Shown here: positions 9,339 through 17,473 of the stretch, one piece after another
Position numbering within the stretch: the stretch's first letter is position 1
Layout: the number at the start of each line of letters is the position of its first letter
Source of the DNA: Paracoccaceae bacterium
GTDB lineage: Bacteria > Pseudomonadota > Alphaproteobacteria > Rhodobacterales > Rhodobacteraceae
Direction of reading: 5' to 3'
Length of the DNA stretch: 64,000 bases
Assembly: GCA_024742695.1 (NCBI GenBank)
Contig: JANSXY010000015.1
Span: forward strand, 1-64,000
The notes under the pieces: generated by a model
What the model was told of the DNA's origin: nothing
Seen by the model: the letters and a program-made list of their open reading frames with translations, nothing else
Database searches by the model: none
Position numbers and translations under genes: made by a program

Positions 9339-11897
9339 GTGATCCGTTTCGTTCTCAACTTCTTCGGCGCGCTGTTCAGCTTCGCCACCAACGGCGCGAT
9401 CTTCGCGGCGCTGGCCGCCGGTGGCGTGTTCTGGGTCTATAGTCAGGATCTGCCCAGCCACGAGCAACTGGCGACCTACACGCCCAAGACGATCAGCCGG
9501 ATCTATTCCGGCGAAGGCCGGATGATCGACGAATTCGCGGTCGAGCGGCGGCTGTTCGTGCCGGCCGAGGAGATCCCCGATCTGGTCAAGCACGCCTTCA
9601 TCTCGGCCGAGGACAAGAATTTCTACCTGCACAAGGGCTATGACGCGCGCGGCATCGCCGCGGCGCTGGTCGAGGCCGCGCGCTCCCGCGGGCAGACGCT
9701 GCGCGGCGCCTCGACGATCACCCAGCAGGTGATGAAGAACTTCCTGCTGTCCGGCGACCGGCGGATCGAACGCAAGATCAAGGAAGTGATCCTCGCCACC
9801 CGGCTGGAAGAGACGTTGCCGAAGGAAAAGATCCTCGAGCTCTACCTCAACGAGATCTTCCTGGGCCAGAATTCCTACGGCGTCGCGGCCGCGGCGCAGA
9901 CCTACTTCAACAAGACCCTGTCGCAGCTGGAACCGCACGAGGCGGCGATGCTGGCGGCGATGCCGCAGGCGCCGGGCCGCTACCACCCGGTGACGGCGAA
10001 GGAACGGGTGACCGACCGGCGCAACTACGTGCTGCGCGAGATGTGGCAGAACGGCTATATCGGCGAGGCGACCTTCAGCGCCGAACGCGAGAAGCCGCTG
10101 CGGTCGGTGCAGAACGGCGATTTCCCGGCGTTCCGCGACAGCCTGCCGCCGCGCGACTATTTCACCGACGAGATCCGCCGCCAGCTGTCGCAGAGCTTCG
10201 GCGAAGAGGAATTCTTCGGCGGCGGCCTGACGATCCGGGCCACCATCGATCCCGAAATGCAGGGTCTGGCGGCGCAGGCGCTGCGCGATGCGCTGGAGGG
10301 CTATGACCGCGACCGCGGCATCTGGCGCGGCACCGGCGTGACGATCCCGCCCGAAGAGATCGACGGCGCGGACGAGGCGACCTGGCGCGCCGCGCTGGCG
10401 TCGGCCGAGGTGGCCCGCGACATCGCGAACTGGTACCCGGCGGTGGTGCTGCGGGTGGGCGAGAACGCGGCGCGGATCGGCATCGAGGGTGTCGAGGACG
10501 ACGAGGATGGCCACTGGATCGCCGCCGCCGATGTCCGCTGGGCCCGGCCGCTGCTGGAGGATGGCCGGCTGGGGCCGGAGGCGCGGGTGGCCGGCGATCT
10601 TCTGAAGGTCGGCGATGTCGTTCATGTCGCCGCGCTGGCCGCCGAGGACGGCAGCTTCGACCGCTGGTCGCTCAGGCAGGTGCCGGAAGTGCAGGGCGCC
10701 TTCATGGCGATGGACGTGGAGAACGGCCGCGTTCTGGCGATGCAGGGCGGATTTTCCTACCAGGACTCGGTGTTCAACCGCGCCACGCAGGCGCAGCGTC
10801 AGCCCGGTTCCTCGTTCAAGCCCTTCGTCTATGCGGCGGCGCTGGATTCGGGTTTCACCCCGGCGACGATCGTGATCGACGCGCCGGTGGAGGTGGAGAC
10901 GGCGGAGGGCATCTGGCGGCCCAAGAACGCCTCGGACAAGTACTACGGGCCGACGCCGCTGCGCACCGGGATCGAACAGTCGCGCAACCTGATGACGATC
11001 CGGATCGCGCAGGAGATCGGGATGCGGACGGTCGCGGCCTATGCCGAGGATTTCGGCGTCTACGAACCGATGCAGCCGTTTCTCGCGAACGCGCTCGGTG
11101 CGCAGGAGACGACGCTTTACAAGATGGTGGCGGCCTACGCGATGTTCGCCAATGGCGGCGAACGCGTGGAACCCACGCTGGTCGACCGGGTCCAGGATCG
11201 CTGGGGAAATACCGTCTACCGGCACGATCAGCGCCGCTGCGTGGATTGCGAACTCGCCAGCCTCTCGCCGGGCCGGTTGCCGGCGATCGTGGCCGACCGC
11301 GAGCGGGTGATGGACCCGATCACCGCCTACCAGCTGACCTCGATGATGCAGGGCGTGATGACCCGCGGCACCGGCGCGGGCATCCGGGTGCCTGTGCCGG
11401 TGGCCGGCAAGACCGGCACGACGAACGACAGCAAGGATGTCTGGTTCGTCGGCTATTCCTCGAACATCGTCGCCGGCTGCTACATCGGCTACGATCAGCC
11501 GCGCAGCCTTGGGTCCGGCGTCTACGGCGGCAATACCTGCGGCCCGGTGTTCCAGACCTTCATGACCGAGGCCGCGAAGAAATTCGGCGGCGGCGAGTTC
11601 CGGGTGCCGCCGGGCGGCCGGTTCATCAAGATCGACCGGTTCACCGGCGAACGTCTGCCCGACGATCTGAGCGGCGATTTCGTCGTGGCCGAGTATTTCC
11701 GCGAGGGTCAGGATCCGGGCTATGGCTTCGGCGCTTTCGTGGATGGCGGTTTCGCGATGTCGCAGAACCTGCCGCTGTTCGACTACGGCGAAAGCGACTA
11801 TGGCGAGGTGCAGTCGATCATCACCTCGACCGGCGAGCAGCGGGTGATCCCGCGCAAGGCGGATTTCGGCACGCTCAGTTCCGGCGGGCTTTACTGA
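9339..11897 (+). CDS. mrcA: Class A penicillin-binding protein 1A
   Basis: This is a bifunctional peptidoglycan glycosyltransferase/transpeptidase of 852 residues from GTG 9339; a GTG at 9312 is possible but has a poorly placed ribosome site. A single N-terminal membrane anchor lies at about 2-32. The GT51 domain shows EDKNFYLHKGYD and GASTITQQVMKNFLL, and is followed by an OB-like insertion. The transpeptidase domain has the SxxK motif at Ser491 (SSFK), SRN, and KTGTTNDSKD. The length fits PBP1A. It lies downstream of amiC and upstream of prfB. Confidence 0.96.
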   Translation: MIRFVLNFFGALFSFATNGAIFAALAAGGVFWVYSQDLPSHEQLATYTPKTISRIYSGEGRMIDEFAVERRLFVPAEEIPDLVKHAFISAEDKNFYLHKGYDARGIAAALVEAARSRGQTLRGASTITQQVMKNFLLSGDRRIERKIKEVILATRLEETLPKEKILELYLNEIFLGQNSYGVAAAAQTYFNKTLSQLEPHEAAMLAAMPQAPGRYHPVTAKERVTDRRNYVLREMWQNGYIGEATFSAEREKPLRSVQNGDFPAFRDSLPPRDYFTDEIRRQLSQSFGEEEFFGGGLTIRATIDPEMQGLAAQALRDALEGYDRDRGIWRGTGVTIPPEEIDGADEATWRAALASAEVARDIANWYPAVVLRVGENAARIGIEGVEDDEDGHWIAAADVRWARPLLEDGRLGPEARVAGDLLKVGDVVHVAALAAEDGSFDRWSLRQVPEVQGAFMAMDVENGRVLAMQGGFSYQDSVFNRATQAQRQPGSSFKPFVYAAALDSGFTPATIVIDAPVEVETAEGIWRPKNASDKYYGPTPLRTGIEQSRNLMTIRIAQEIGMRTVAAYAEDFGVYEPMQPFLANALGAQETTLYKMVAAYAMFANGGERVEPTLVDRVQDRWGNTVYRHDQRRCVDCELASLSPGRLPAIVADRERVMDPITAYQLTSMMQGVMTRGTGAGIRVPVPVAGKTGTTNDSKDVWFVGYSSNIVAGCYIGYDQPRSLGSGVYGGNTCGPVFQTFMTEAAKKFGGGEFRVPPGGRFIKIDRFTGERLPDDLSGDFVVAEYFREGQDPGYGFGAFVDGGFAMSQNLPLFDYGESDYGEVQSIITSTGEQRVIPRKADFGTLSSGGLY

Positions 11898-11972
11898 CCC
11901 CGCGATCCGCTTGCCCGGCCCCGGCCGACCGGCTATGACCGCCCCTCGAGAAGACCAGCAGGATATCCGTTC

Positions 11973-13097
11973 ATGCGAGCAGAGGCGCAAAGCACCGTCG
12001 AGGCGATCCGCAAGTCGCTGGACCTTCTGGGCCAGCGCATGGGGCTGGAGACCGCTCCGCACCGGCTGGAAGAGATGAACGCGATGATCGAGGACGGCGA
12101 CCTGTGGTCGGACCCGGCCCGCGCGCAGAAACTGATGCGCGACCGGCAGATGCTGGTCGACAAGATCGAGACCTACCGCAAGATCGACAAGGATCTGCGC
12201 GACGGTGTCGAGCTGATCGAACTGGGCGAGATGGAAGGCGACGACGAGATCGTGGCCGAGGCCGAGGCGGGGCTGAAGACGCTGAAGGATTTCGCCGCCG
12301 GCAAGGAACTCGAGGCGCTGCTGAACGGCGAGGCCGACGGCAACGACACCTTCCTCGAGATCAACGCCGGTGCCGGCGGGACGGAGGCCTGCGACTGGGC
12401 GCAGATGCTGCAGCGCATGTATGTCCGCTGGGCCGAACAGCATGGCTACGACGTGGAGTTGCAGTCGGAGGAAGCGGGCGCCGAGGCCGGCATCAAGTCG
12501 GTCGCCTACAAGATTTCCGGGCCGAACGCCTATGGCTGGCTGAAATCGGAATCGGGCGTGCACCGCCTGGTGCGGATCTCGCCCTTCGGCAAGGGCACGC
12601 GAGAAACCTCGTTCGCCTCGGTCTGGGTCTACCCGGTGGTGGATGACAACATCGAGATCAACGTGCCCGACAACGAGATCCGGATCGACACTTACCGGTC
12701 TTCCGGCGCGGGCGGCCAGCACGTCAACACGACCGACTCGGCGGTGCGGATCACCCACCTGCCCACCGGCATCGTCGTCACCTCGTCGATGAAGTCGCAG
12801 CATCAGAACCGCGAAACCGCGATGAATGCGCTCAAGGCGCGGCTTTACCAGCTGGAGCTGGATCGCCGGAACGCCGAGATCAACGCGCAGCACGAGGCCA
12901 AGGGCTCGGCCGGCTGGGGCAACCAGATCCGGTCCTACGTGTTGCAGCCCTACCAGATGGTCAAGGATCTGCGCACCGGTCACGAAACCTCGGACACCCA
13001 GGGCGTGCTTGACGGCGATCTGGATGCCTTCATGGCCGCGACGCTGGCGATGAACGTGGCCGGCAAGAGCCGGGCCGACGCCACGGCCGAGGACTGA
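11973..13097 (+). CDS. prfB: Peptide chain release factor 2
   Basis: RF2 recognises UGA and UAA and triggers peptidyl-tRNA hydrolysis. The 374-residue protein is encoded in one uninterrupted frame. The GGQ catalytic motif is at 247-249 (SSGAGGQHVNTTDSAVR), and the stop-recognition tripeptide SPF lies in RISPFGKGTRE. The +1 programmed frameshift that autoregulates prfB in many bacteria is absent. It follows mrcA after 75 bases. Confidence 0.97.
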   Translation: MRAEAQSTVEAIRKSLDLLGQRMGLETAPHRLEEMNAMIEDGDLWSDPARAQKLMRDRQMLVDKIETYRKIDKDLRDGVELIELGEMEGDDEIVAEAEAGLKTLKDFAAGKELEALLNGEADGNDTFLEINAGAGGTEACDWAQMLQRMYVRWAEQHGYDVELQSEEAGAEAGIKSVAYKISGPNAYGWLKSESGVHRLVRISPFGKGTRETSFASVWVYPVVDDNIEINVPDNEIRIDTYRSSGAGGQHVNTTDSAVRITHLPTGIVVTSSMKSQHQNRETAMNALKARLYQLELDRRNAEINAQHEAKGSAGWGNQIRSYVLQPYQMVKDLRTGHETSDTQGVLDGDLDAFMAATLAMNVAGKSRADATAED

Positions 13098-13169
13098 GGC
13101 AAGCCCATTGCCGTGACGCGCCGATCCTCCTAGCCTTTCGGGGCGCGCGAAAGGTTTGGGAGGACCTTC

Positions 13170-13970
13170 ATGCAAGAGATCGACACGGGACCATCGGTCC
13201 TGCCCGATATCCGTTCCGTCACCACCGCAGACATTCCCGAGGTTCTGCGCCTCGGGCTGCGGGATTTCCTGCGCGCGCCGATCTTCGGCCTGTTCTTCTC
13301 CGCCTTCTACGTCGCCGGCGGCCTGGTGATCTTCCAGGTCTACGCGGCGGCCGGGGAGGAGTGGTGGATGGTGCCCTTCTTCGTCGGTTTCCCGATCCTC
13401 GGGCCGTTCGTCGCGGTCGGGCTGTACGAGGTCAGCCGCCGGATCGAGGCGGGCGAGAAACTGGCCTGGGGCGCGATCCTGGGCGTGGTCTTCGCGCAGC
13501 GCCAGCGCCAGATCCCGTCGATCGCGGCGGTGATCGTGCTGATCTTCATGTTCTGGCTGTTCGTGGCGCATGCGCTGTTCGCGCTGTTCCTGGGCCTCCA
13601 GGCGGCGGCGCAGCTGGGCACCTCGCCGATGGTGCTGTTCCAGGGCAACGGGCCGCTGATGCTGCTGATCGGCACCGCGATCGGCGCCGGTTTCGCCGGG
13701 GTGCTGTTCGCCACCACGGTAACGGGCTTGCCGCTGCTCTTGGAATACGAGGTCGATTTCGTCACCGCGATGATCACCTCGGTGCAAAGCGTGCTCGCAA
13801 ATCTCGTGCCGATGGCGCTGTGGGGGATCACCATCGCGGCGCTGGTGTTCGTGGGCATGGCGCCGCTGTTTCTGGGGCTGTTCGTGGTGCTGCCGGTGCT
13901 GGGCCACGCGACGTGGCACATGTATCGCAGGCTGATGCCGCCGGCGGGACGTGTCGGGGCGATGGCCTGA
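13170..13970 (+). CDS. DUF2189 family integral membrane protein
   Basis: The 266-residue polytopic inner-membrane protein matches the DUF2189 family (opening with the conserved DIPEVLRLGLRDFLRAPIFGLFFS and then GPFVAVGLYEVSRRIEAGE). About six hydrophobic segments are visible, including ones near 55-75, 125-150, 165-190 and 230-250. No catalytic motif is present and the family's function is unknown. GGGAGGA lies upstream of the ATG. It ends against a strong hairpin shared with the convergent bactofilin gene. Confidence 0.85.
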   Translation: MQEIDTGPSVLPDIRSVTTADIPEVLRLGLRDFLRAPIFGLFFSAFYVAGGLVIFQVYAAAGEEWWMVPFFVGFPILGPFVAVGLYEVSRRIEAGEKLAWGAILGVVFAQRQRQIPSIAAVIVLIFMFWLFVAHALFALFLGLQAAAQLGTSPMVLFQGNGPLMLLIGTAIGAGFAGVLFATTVTGLPLLLEYEVDFVTAMITSVQSVLANLVPMALWGITIAALVFVGMAPLFLGLFVVLPVLGHATWHMYRRLMPPAGRVGAMA

Positions 13971-13991
13971 CGCGGCCGCCCTGATACGCAA

Positions 13992-14016
13992 GACGCCGCG
14001 CGTGATGCGCGGCGTC
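13992..14016. terminator. Bidirectional hairpin between convergent genes
   Basis: A perfect 10-bp stem (GACGCCGCGC at 13992-14001 with GCGCGGCGTC at 14007-14016) closes a five-base loop GTGAT. It sits between the stops of the DUF2189 gene and the bactofilin gene. No T run is present on either strand. Confidence 0.55.
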
Positions 14017-14042
14017 GCCGTCGTGAACCGGGTTGTGTCAGG

Positions 14043-14585
14043 TCAGCCCTTGTCGGCCGTGTCCTCGACCGGGGCCGCCGGGGCGGCGCTGGCGGCCGGC
14101 GCCGGCGCCGCGGACCGGGCGGCACCCGCGGACTGGCCCAGCGGATCGTCCTGGCGCTGCACCGAACCTTCGAAATGCGCGCCGCTCTCGATCGCGATCG
14201 TCTTGTGGATGATGTCGCCCTCGACCCGCGCGGTCGAGGTCAGCCGCACCTTGAGCCCGCGCACGCGGCCCACCACGCGGCCATTGACCACGATGTCGTC
14301 GGCGACGATCTCGCCCCGGATCGTCGCGCCTTCGCCGACGGTCAGCAGATGGGCGCGAATGTCGCCCTCGATCGTGCCCTCGACCTGGATATCGCCGGTC
14401 GTCTTGAGATTGCCGATCACCGTGAGATCGGACGACAGGACCGAGGCCGGCGGCTTTGCCTTGCTCGTCGTCGGGGCATACCCGCCCGTATCGCCGAGTT
14501 TCGGGGCCGGGGTGCTGGCCGGCTTCGCCGGTTCGTCACCGGCCTGCTTCGGGCCGGGCTCGTTGATCCTGCTCTTAGAAAACAT
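14043..14585 (-). CDS. Bactofilin (polymer-forming cytoskeletal protein)
   Basis: A 180-residue bactofilin. A short flexible N-terminal tail (about 1-50, Pro/Ala/Lys-rich) precedes the right-handed beta-helix DUF583 core, seen as repeated Val/Ile-Gly strands (LTVIGNLKTTGDIQVEG, TVGEGATIRGEIVADD, VVNGRVVGRVRGL). A flexible Ala/Pro-rich C-terminal tail follows. Bactofilins polymerise without nucleotide and scaffold local cell-wall enzymes. Its ATG overlaps the end of the M23 endopeptidase gene by 11 bases, which implies translational coupling. Confidence 0.92.
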   Translation of the reverse strand: MFSKSRINEPGPKQAGDEPAKPASTPAPKLGDTGGYAPTTSKAKPPASVLSSDLTVIGNLKTTGDIQVEGTIEGDIRAHLLTVGEGATIRGEIVADDIVVNGRVVGRVRGLKVRLTSTARVEGDIIHKTIAIESGAHFEGSVQRQDDPLGQSAGAARSAAPAPAASAAPAAPVEDTADKG

Positions 14586-15900
14586 TCCTCGCCGCCTTGA
14601 TGTACGTCATGGGGTTGACCGCCTTGCCGCCGACCCGCACTTCGTAGTGCAGATGGGTGCCGGTCGAGCGGCCGGAATTCCCCATATCACCAATCCGGTC
14701 CCCGCGCGATACCCTATCCCCGACCTTGACGCGAATTTGCGCGAGATGGCCGAAGCGGGTTTCGTAGCCGAATTCGTGGCGGATCTTGACCAGCCGGCCG
14801 TAACCCGATTCCCAGCCCGCATGGGTGACGACGCCATCGGCCGTGGCATAGACCGGCGAGCCGTAGGCCCCGGCCAGGTCGATCCCCGCATGAAGCCGCC
14901 CCCAGCGCGTGCCGAAGCCCGAGGTGAAGCGATACGAGGTCTTGAGCGGCAGCGCGAAGGGCGTCTTGTCGACCGCCATGCGATACATGTTCAACCGGTC
15001 GAAGCCGTCGAGGATAAGCGCGGCGCGGCGCGCCTCGGGGCCCAGGACCTCGGCGCCCTTGGTCGACAGGCCGAGCGGGGTGAGCGGCCCGCCGACGCCG
15101 GAATAGTTGCTGCGGATCTGATCGAGAATCCGGTCGGGATCGAGCCCGGCGGCGGTGAACATCTTGTCGAGCGGTTCCATCGACACGGTGACCGCATCCT
15201 CGAGCTGATCGAACAGGCGGTTCGTCGCCTCCTGCTTCAGCCGCACGTCATGCGCGATACGCTCCGATTCCTCCTGCGCGGCGCGGGCCGAGGCGGCCAG
15301 TTCGTCGCGTTCCTCGGCGACCCGGCCCAGCGCGTCGGCGAGGAAATCGAGCGTGGCGACCACCTCTTCGCTGTCCGGGCCGGTGGCGGCGGGCTGGTCG
15401 CCGTTCAGCGTGGCGACCAGGCGCTCGGCCTCGCCGCGCGCGGCATCGCGTTCGTTCAGGGTGCGGCGCAACGTGGCCTGGATCACGCCGATACCCTTTT
15501 CCAGTTCCCGGCGCCGCTCTTCCGAGGCCAGAAGCTCGGACTGCATGGCGGAGATCTGGTTCAGCGCGGCGGCGAAACGCTCCTGCGCGGCCAGCGCCTC
15601 GGACGCCCGGTCGTCGCGCTCGCGCGCCAGCTGGTCCAGCCGCGCCTCGTAGACGACCCGGTCGCGCAGCGCCTGGTCGCGGCTGGAATCCGAGCCGATG
15701 GCATCCATGATCAGGATCGCGGTGGCGACGATCGTCCAGCCCAGCACCAGGGCGCTGGCACCCGCCACCGCGGCAAGCGTCGCCGAGGGGATCCTGAGAA
15801 AACGCGTTCCGGTATCGGAGCGCAGGAAGAGGCGTTGTTCTGGAAACCGCCGTGCCACGGCGACGTGAAGCCGGTGCAAGATCCGTTCTGTCGGGCGCAC
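14575..15900 (-). CDS. M23 family peptidoglycan DD-endopeptidase, membrane-anchored with coiled coil
   Basis: The product has 441 residues from GTG 15900, chosen because GGAGAG lies 8 bases upstream; the longer open frame has no better start. A cytoplasmic N-terminus is followed by one transmembrane helix (about 40-66), a long coiled coil rich in Glu/Arg/Ala (about 75-215), and a C-terminal LytM/M23 domain. Zinc and catalytic residues are His337 and Asp341 (HAGIDLAG) and HLH at 416-418 (THLHYEV), so the enzyme looks active, not a degenerate LytM regulator. It overlaps the bactofilin gene by 11 bases. Bactofilin/M23 pairs are known from several proteobacteria to shape local wall growth. Confidence 0.93.
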   Translation of the reverse strand: MRPTERILHRLHVAVARRFPEQRLFLRSDTGTRFLRIPSATLAAVAGASALVLGWTIVATAILIMDAIGSDSSRDQALRDRVVYEARLDQLARERDDRASEALAAQERFAAALNQISAMQSELLASEERRRELEKGIGVIQATLRRTLNERDAARGEAERLVATLNGDQPAATGPDSEEVVATLDFLADALGRVAEERDELAASARAAQEESERIAHDVRLKQEATNRLFDQLEDAVTVSMEPLDKMFTAAGLDPDRILDQIRSNYSGVGGPLTPLGLSTKGAEVLGPEARRAALILDGFDRLNMYRMAVDKTPFALPLKTSYRFTSGFGTRWGRLHAGIDLAGAYGSPVYATADGVVTHAGWESGYGRLVKIRHEFGYETRFGHLAQIRVKVGDRVSRGDRIGDMGNSGRSTGTHLHYEVRVGGKAVNPMTYIKAARNVF

Positions 15901-16065
15901 GTGTTCTGTCTCTCCATCCCCAAGGGCGGTGCCGGCGCGGCTTCTGTCGAACCGCGTTGGCCGGCTGGTCTCCGTTAACAAATAGAAAAGCCTGGCTGCA
16001 ACGCGTATGCGCCGGCGCGCGGAGCCACGCCCGCGCAATGGCCGTTTTCGGCAGGATTCCGCCGA

Positions 16066-16908
16066 TCAGCCGCCCGCGGGGCCGGTCCGCCCGACGGGTG
16101 TCTCGTCGGCCAGCGGCCAGTAGAAATCAGGTGGCAGGCCGGCCTCGGCGCGCTTTTCCTCGTTGAAGGGCGGTTTCAGCGCGCCGTGGAAATAGTGCCG
16201 CACGAGCGCGTGGAAGACCTCCTTGGGGTCGCGATTCTCGCGGCCGCACAGGAAATGGAACCATTTCGAGCCGTAGGCGACATGGCCGACTTCCTCGCCG
16301 TAGATCACCTCCAGCGCCGCAACCGCGTCGGTATCGCCGGCCTTGCGAAAGATCTCGATCATGCCGGGCGTGACGTCGAGCCCGCGCGCCTCCAGCACCA
16401 TCGGCACCACGGCGAGGCGGCCCATCAGATCGTCCTTCGTGTCCTCGGCGGCGCGCCACATGCCGGCATGCGCGGGCAGGGCGCCGTAGTGGCTGCCCAG
16501 CCGTTCGAGACAGTCGCAGACAAGGTTGAAATGCTTCGATTCCTCATCCGCGGCCTTCACCCAGTCGTCGTGGAAGCCGATCGGCATCGGGACATCGCCG
16601 AAGCGTGCGACGATGTCCCAGTGCAGGTCCACGGCGTTCAGCTCGATATGCGCCACGGCATGCAGAAGCGCGATCCGGCCCGCCGGCGTGCCGGGCCGGC
16701 GGCGCGGCACGTCCTTCGGTGCCAGAAGCTCGGGCCGGACGGGGCGGGCCGGCCGGTCGGGCGGGCTGGCGGTTCCGACCGGGATCGGCGTGCCCGCCGC
16801 GCGCGCCGCGAACCACGCCGCGGCGTGGCGGCGCGACAGCGCGGTCTTTTCGCGGCCGTCGGCGGTGTTCAGCACCTCCGCCGCCATCTCGGCCAGGCAG
16901 GTGGTCAT
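16066..16908 (-). CDS. DUF455 family ferritin-like protein
   Basis: The 280-residue protein matches DUF455, a ferritin-like four-helix family. Visible metal-ligand-type motifs are HAVAHIELNAVDLHWD, AADEESKHFNLV and YGEEVGHVAYGSKWF, i.e. repeated E/H pairs spaced as in di-iron carboxylate proteins. Function is not established. The ATG overlaps the stop of bcp by four bases (ATGA), so it is translationally coupled to a peroxiredoxin; a role in iron or peroxide handling is inferred from that. Confidence 0.88.
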   Translation of the reverse strand: MTTCLAEMAAEVLNTADGREKTALSRRHAAAWFAARAAGTPIPVGTASPPDRPARPVRPELLAPKDVPRRRPGTPAGRIALLHAVAHIELNAVDLHWDIVARFGDVPMPIGFHDDWVKAADEESKHFNLVCDCLERLGSHYGALPAHAGMWRAAEDTKDDLMGRLAVVPMVLEARGLDVTPGMIEIFRKAGDTDAVAALEVIYGEEVGHVAYGSKWFHFLCGRENRDPKEVFHALVRHYFHGALKPPFNEEKRAEAGLPPDFYWPLADETPVGRTGPAGG

Positions 16909-17366
16909 CCGGCGCGCACCGCGTCGAGCACGTCCTCGGCATGGCCCTTGACCTTCACCTTGGGCCAGATCCGCCGCACGATGCCGTCGCCGCCGATCAG
17001 CACGGTTGTGCGTTCGATCCCCATGTAGGTCTTGCCGTACATGCTCTTTTCCACCCAGGTGCCGTAGCGTTCGCAGGTATCTCCGTCCTCGTCGGAGGCG
17101 AGGATCACGCCAAGACCGTGCTTCTTGCAGAACTTGTCGTGCTTGGCGACGCTGTCCTTCGAAATGCCGACGACGACGGCGCCGGCGGCCTCGAAATCGG
17201 CCTTCAACCGGGTGAAATCGAGCGCCTCGGTGGTGCAGCCCGGGGTGTCGTCCTTGGGATAGAAATACAGCACCACGGTCTTCGGCAGAAGCTCGGTCAG
17301 GGCGACGGTGCCGCCGCCGTCGCGGGGCAGGGTGAAATCGGGGGCGGTCTGGCCTTCGGCGATCAT
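16905..17366 (-). CDS. bcp: Thioredoxin-dependent peroxiredoxin (Bcp/PrxQ)
   Basis: A 153-residue peroxiredoxin that reduces hydroperoxides. The peroxidatic Cys44 lies in FYPKDDTPGCTTEALDF. In place of the PrxQ partner Cys five residues later there is Leu/Asp (CTTEALDF), so this may be a one-Cys type or use another thiol. The stop codon overlaps the ATG of the DUF455 gene by four bases. The gene is divergent from the AsmA-like gene. Confidence 0.93.
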   Translation of the reverse strand: MIAEGQTAPDFTLPRDGGGTVALTELLPKTVVLYFYPKDDTPGCTTEALDFTRLKADFEAAGAVVVGISKDSVAKHDKFCKKHGLGVILASDEDGDTCERYGTWVEKSMYGKTYMGIERTTVLIGGDGIVRRIWPKVKVKGHAEDVLDAVRAG

Positions 17367-17473
17367 GGGTGCGCGATCCTTTGCTGTGGGCTTGCGTTTC
17401 GTGTTTTAATCCTCCCAAGGCAAAGATAAAGGGACCGACCGCGCCGAACCGGGCGCGGGCGGCGGGCAGGCGG

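Noticed and set aside
11973-12060. Programmed +1 frameshift in prfB
   Set aside because: The RF2 frame is continuous from its ATG; no in-frame TGA slippery site is present.
8829-13991. A 1720-codon open frame on the minus strand
   Set aside because: It covers amiC, mrcA, prfB and the DUF2189 gene in antisense with low-complexity Arg/His/Gln composition; all four plus-strand genes have full family motifs.
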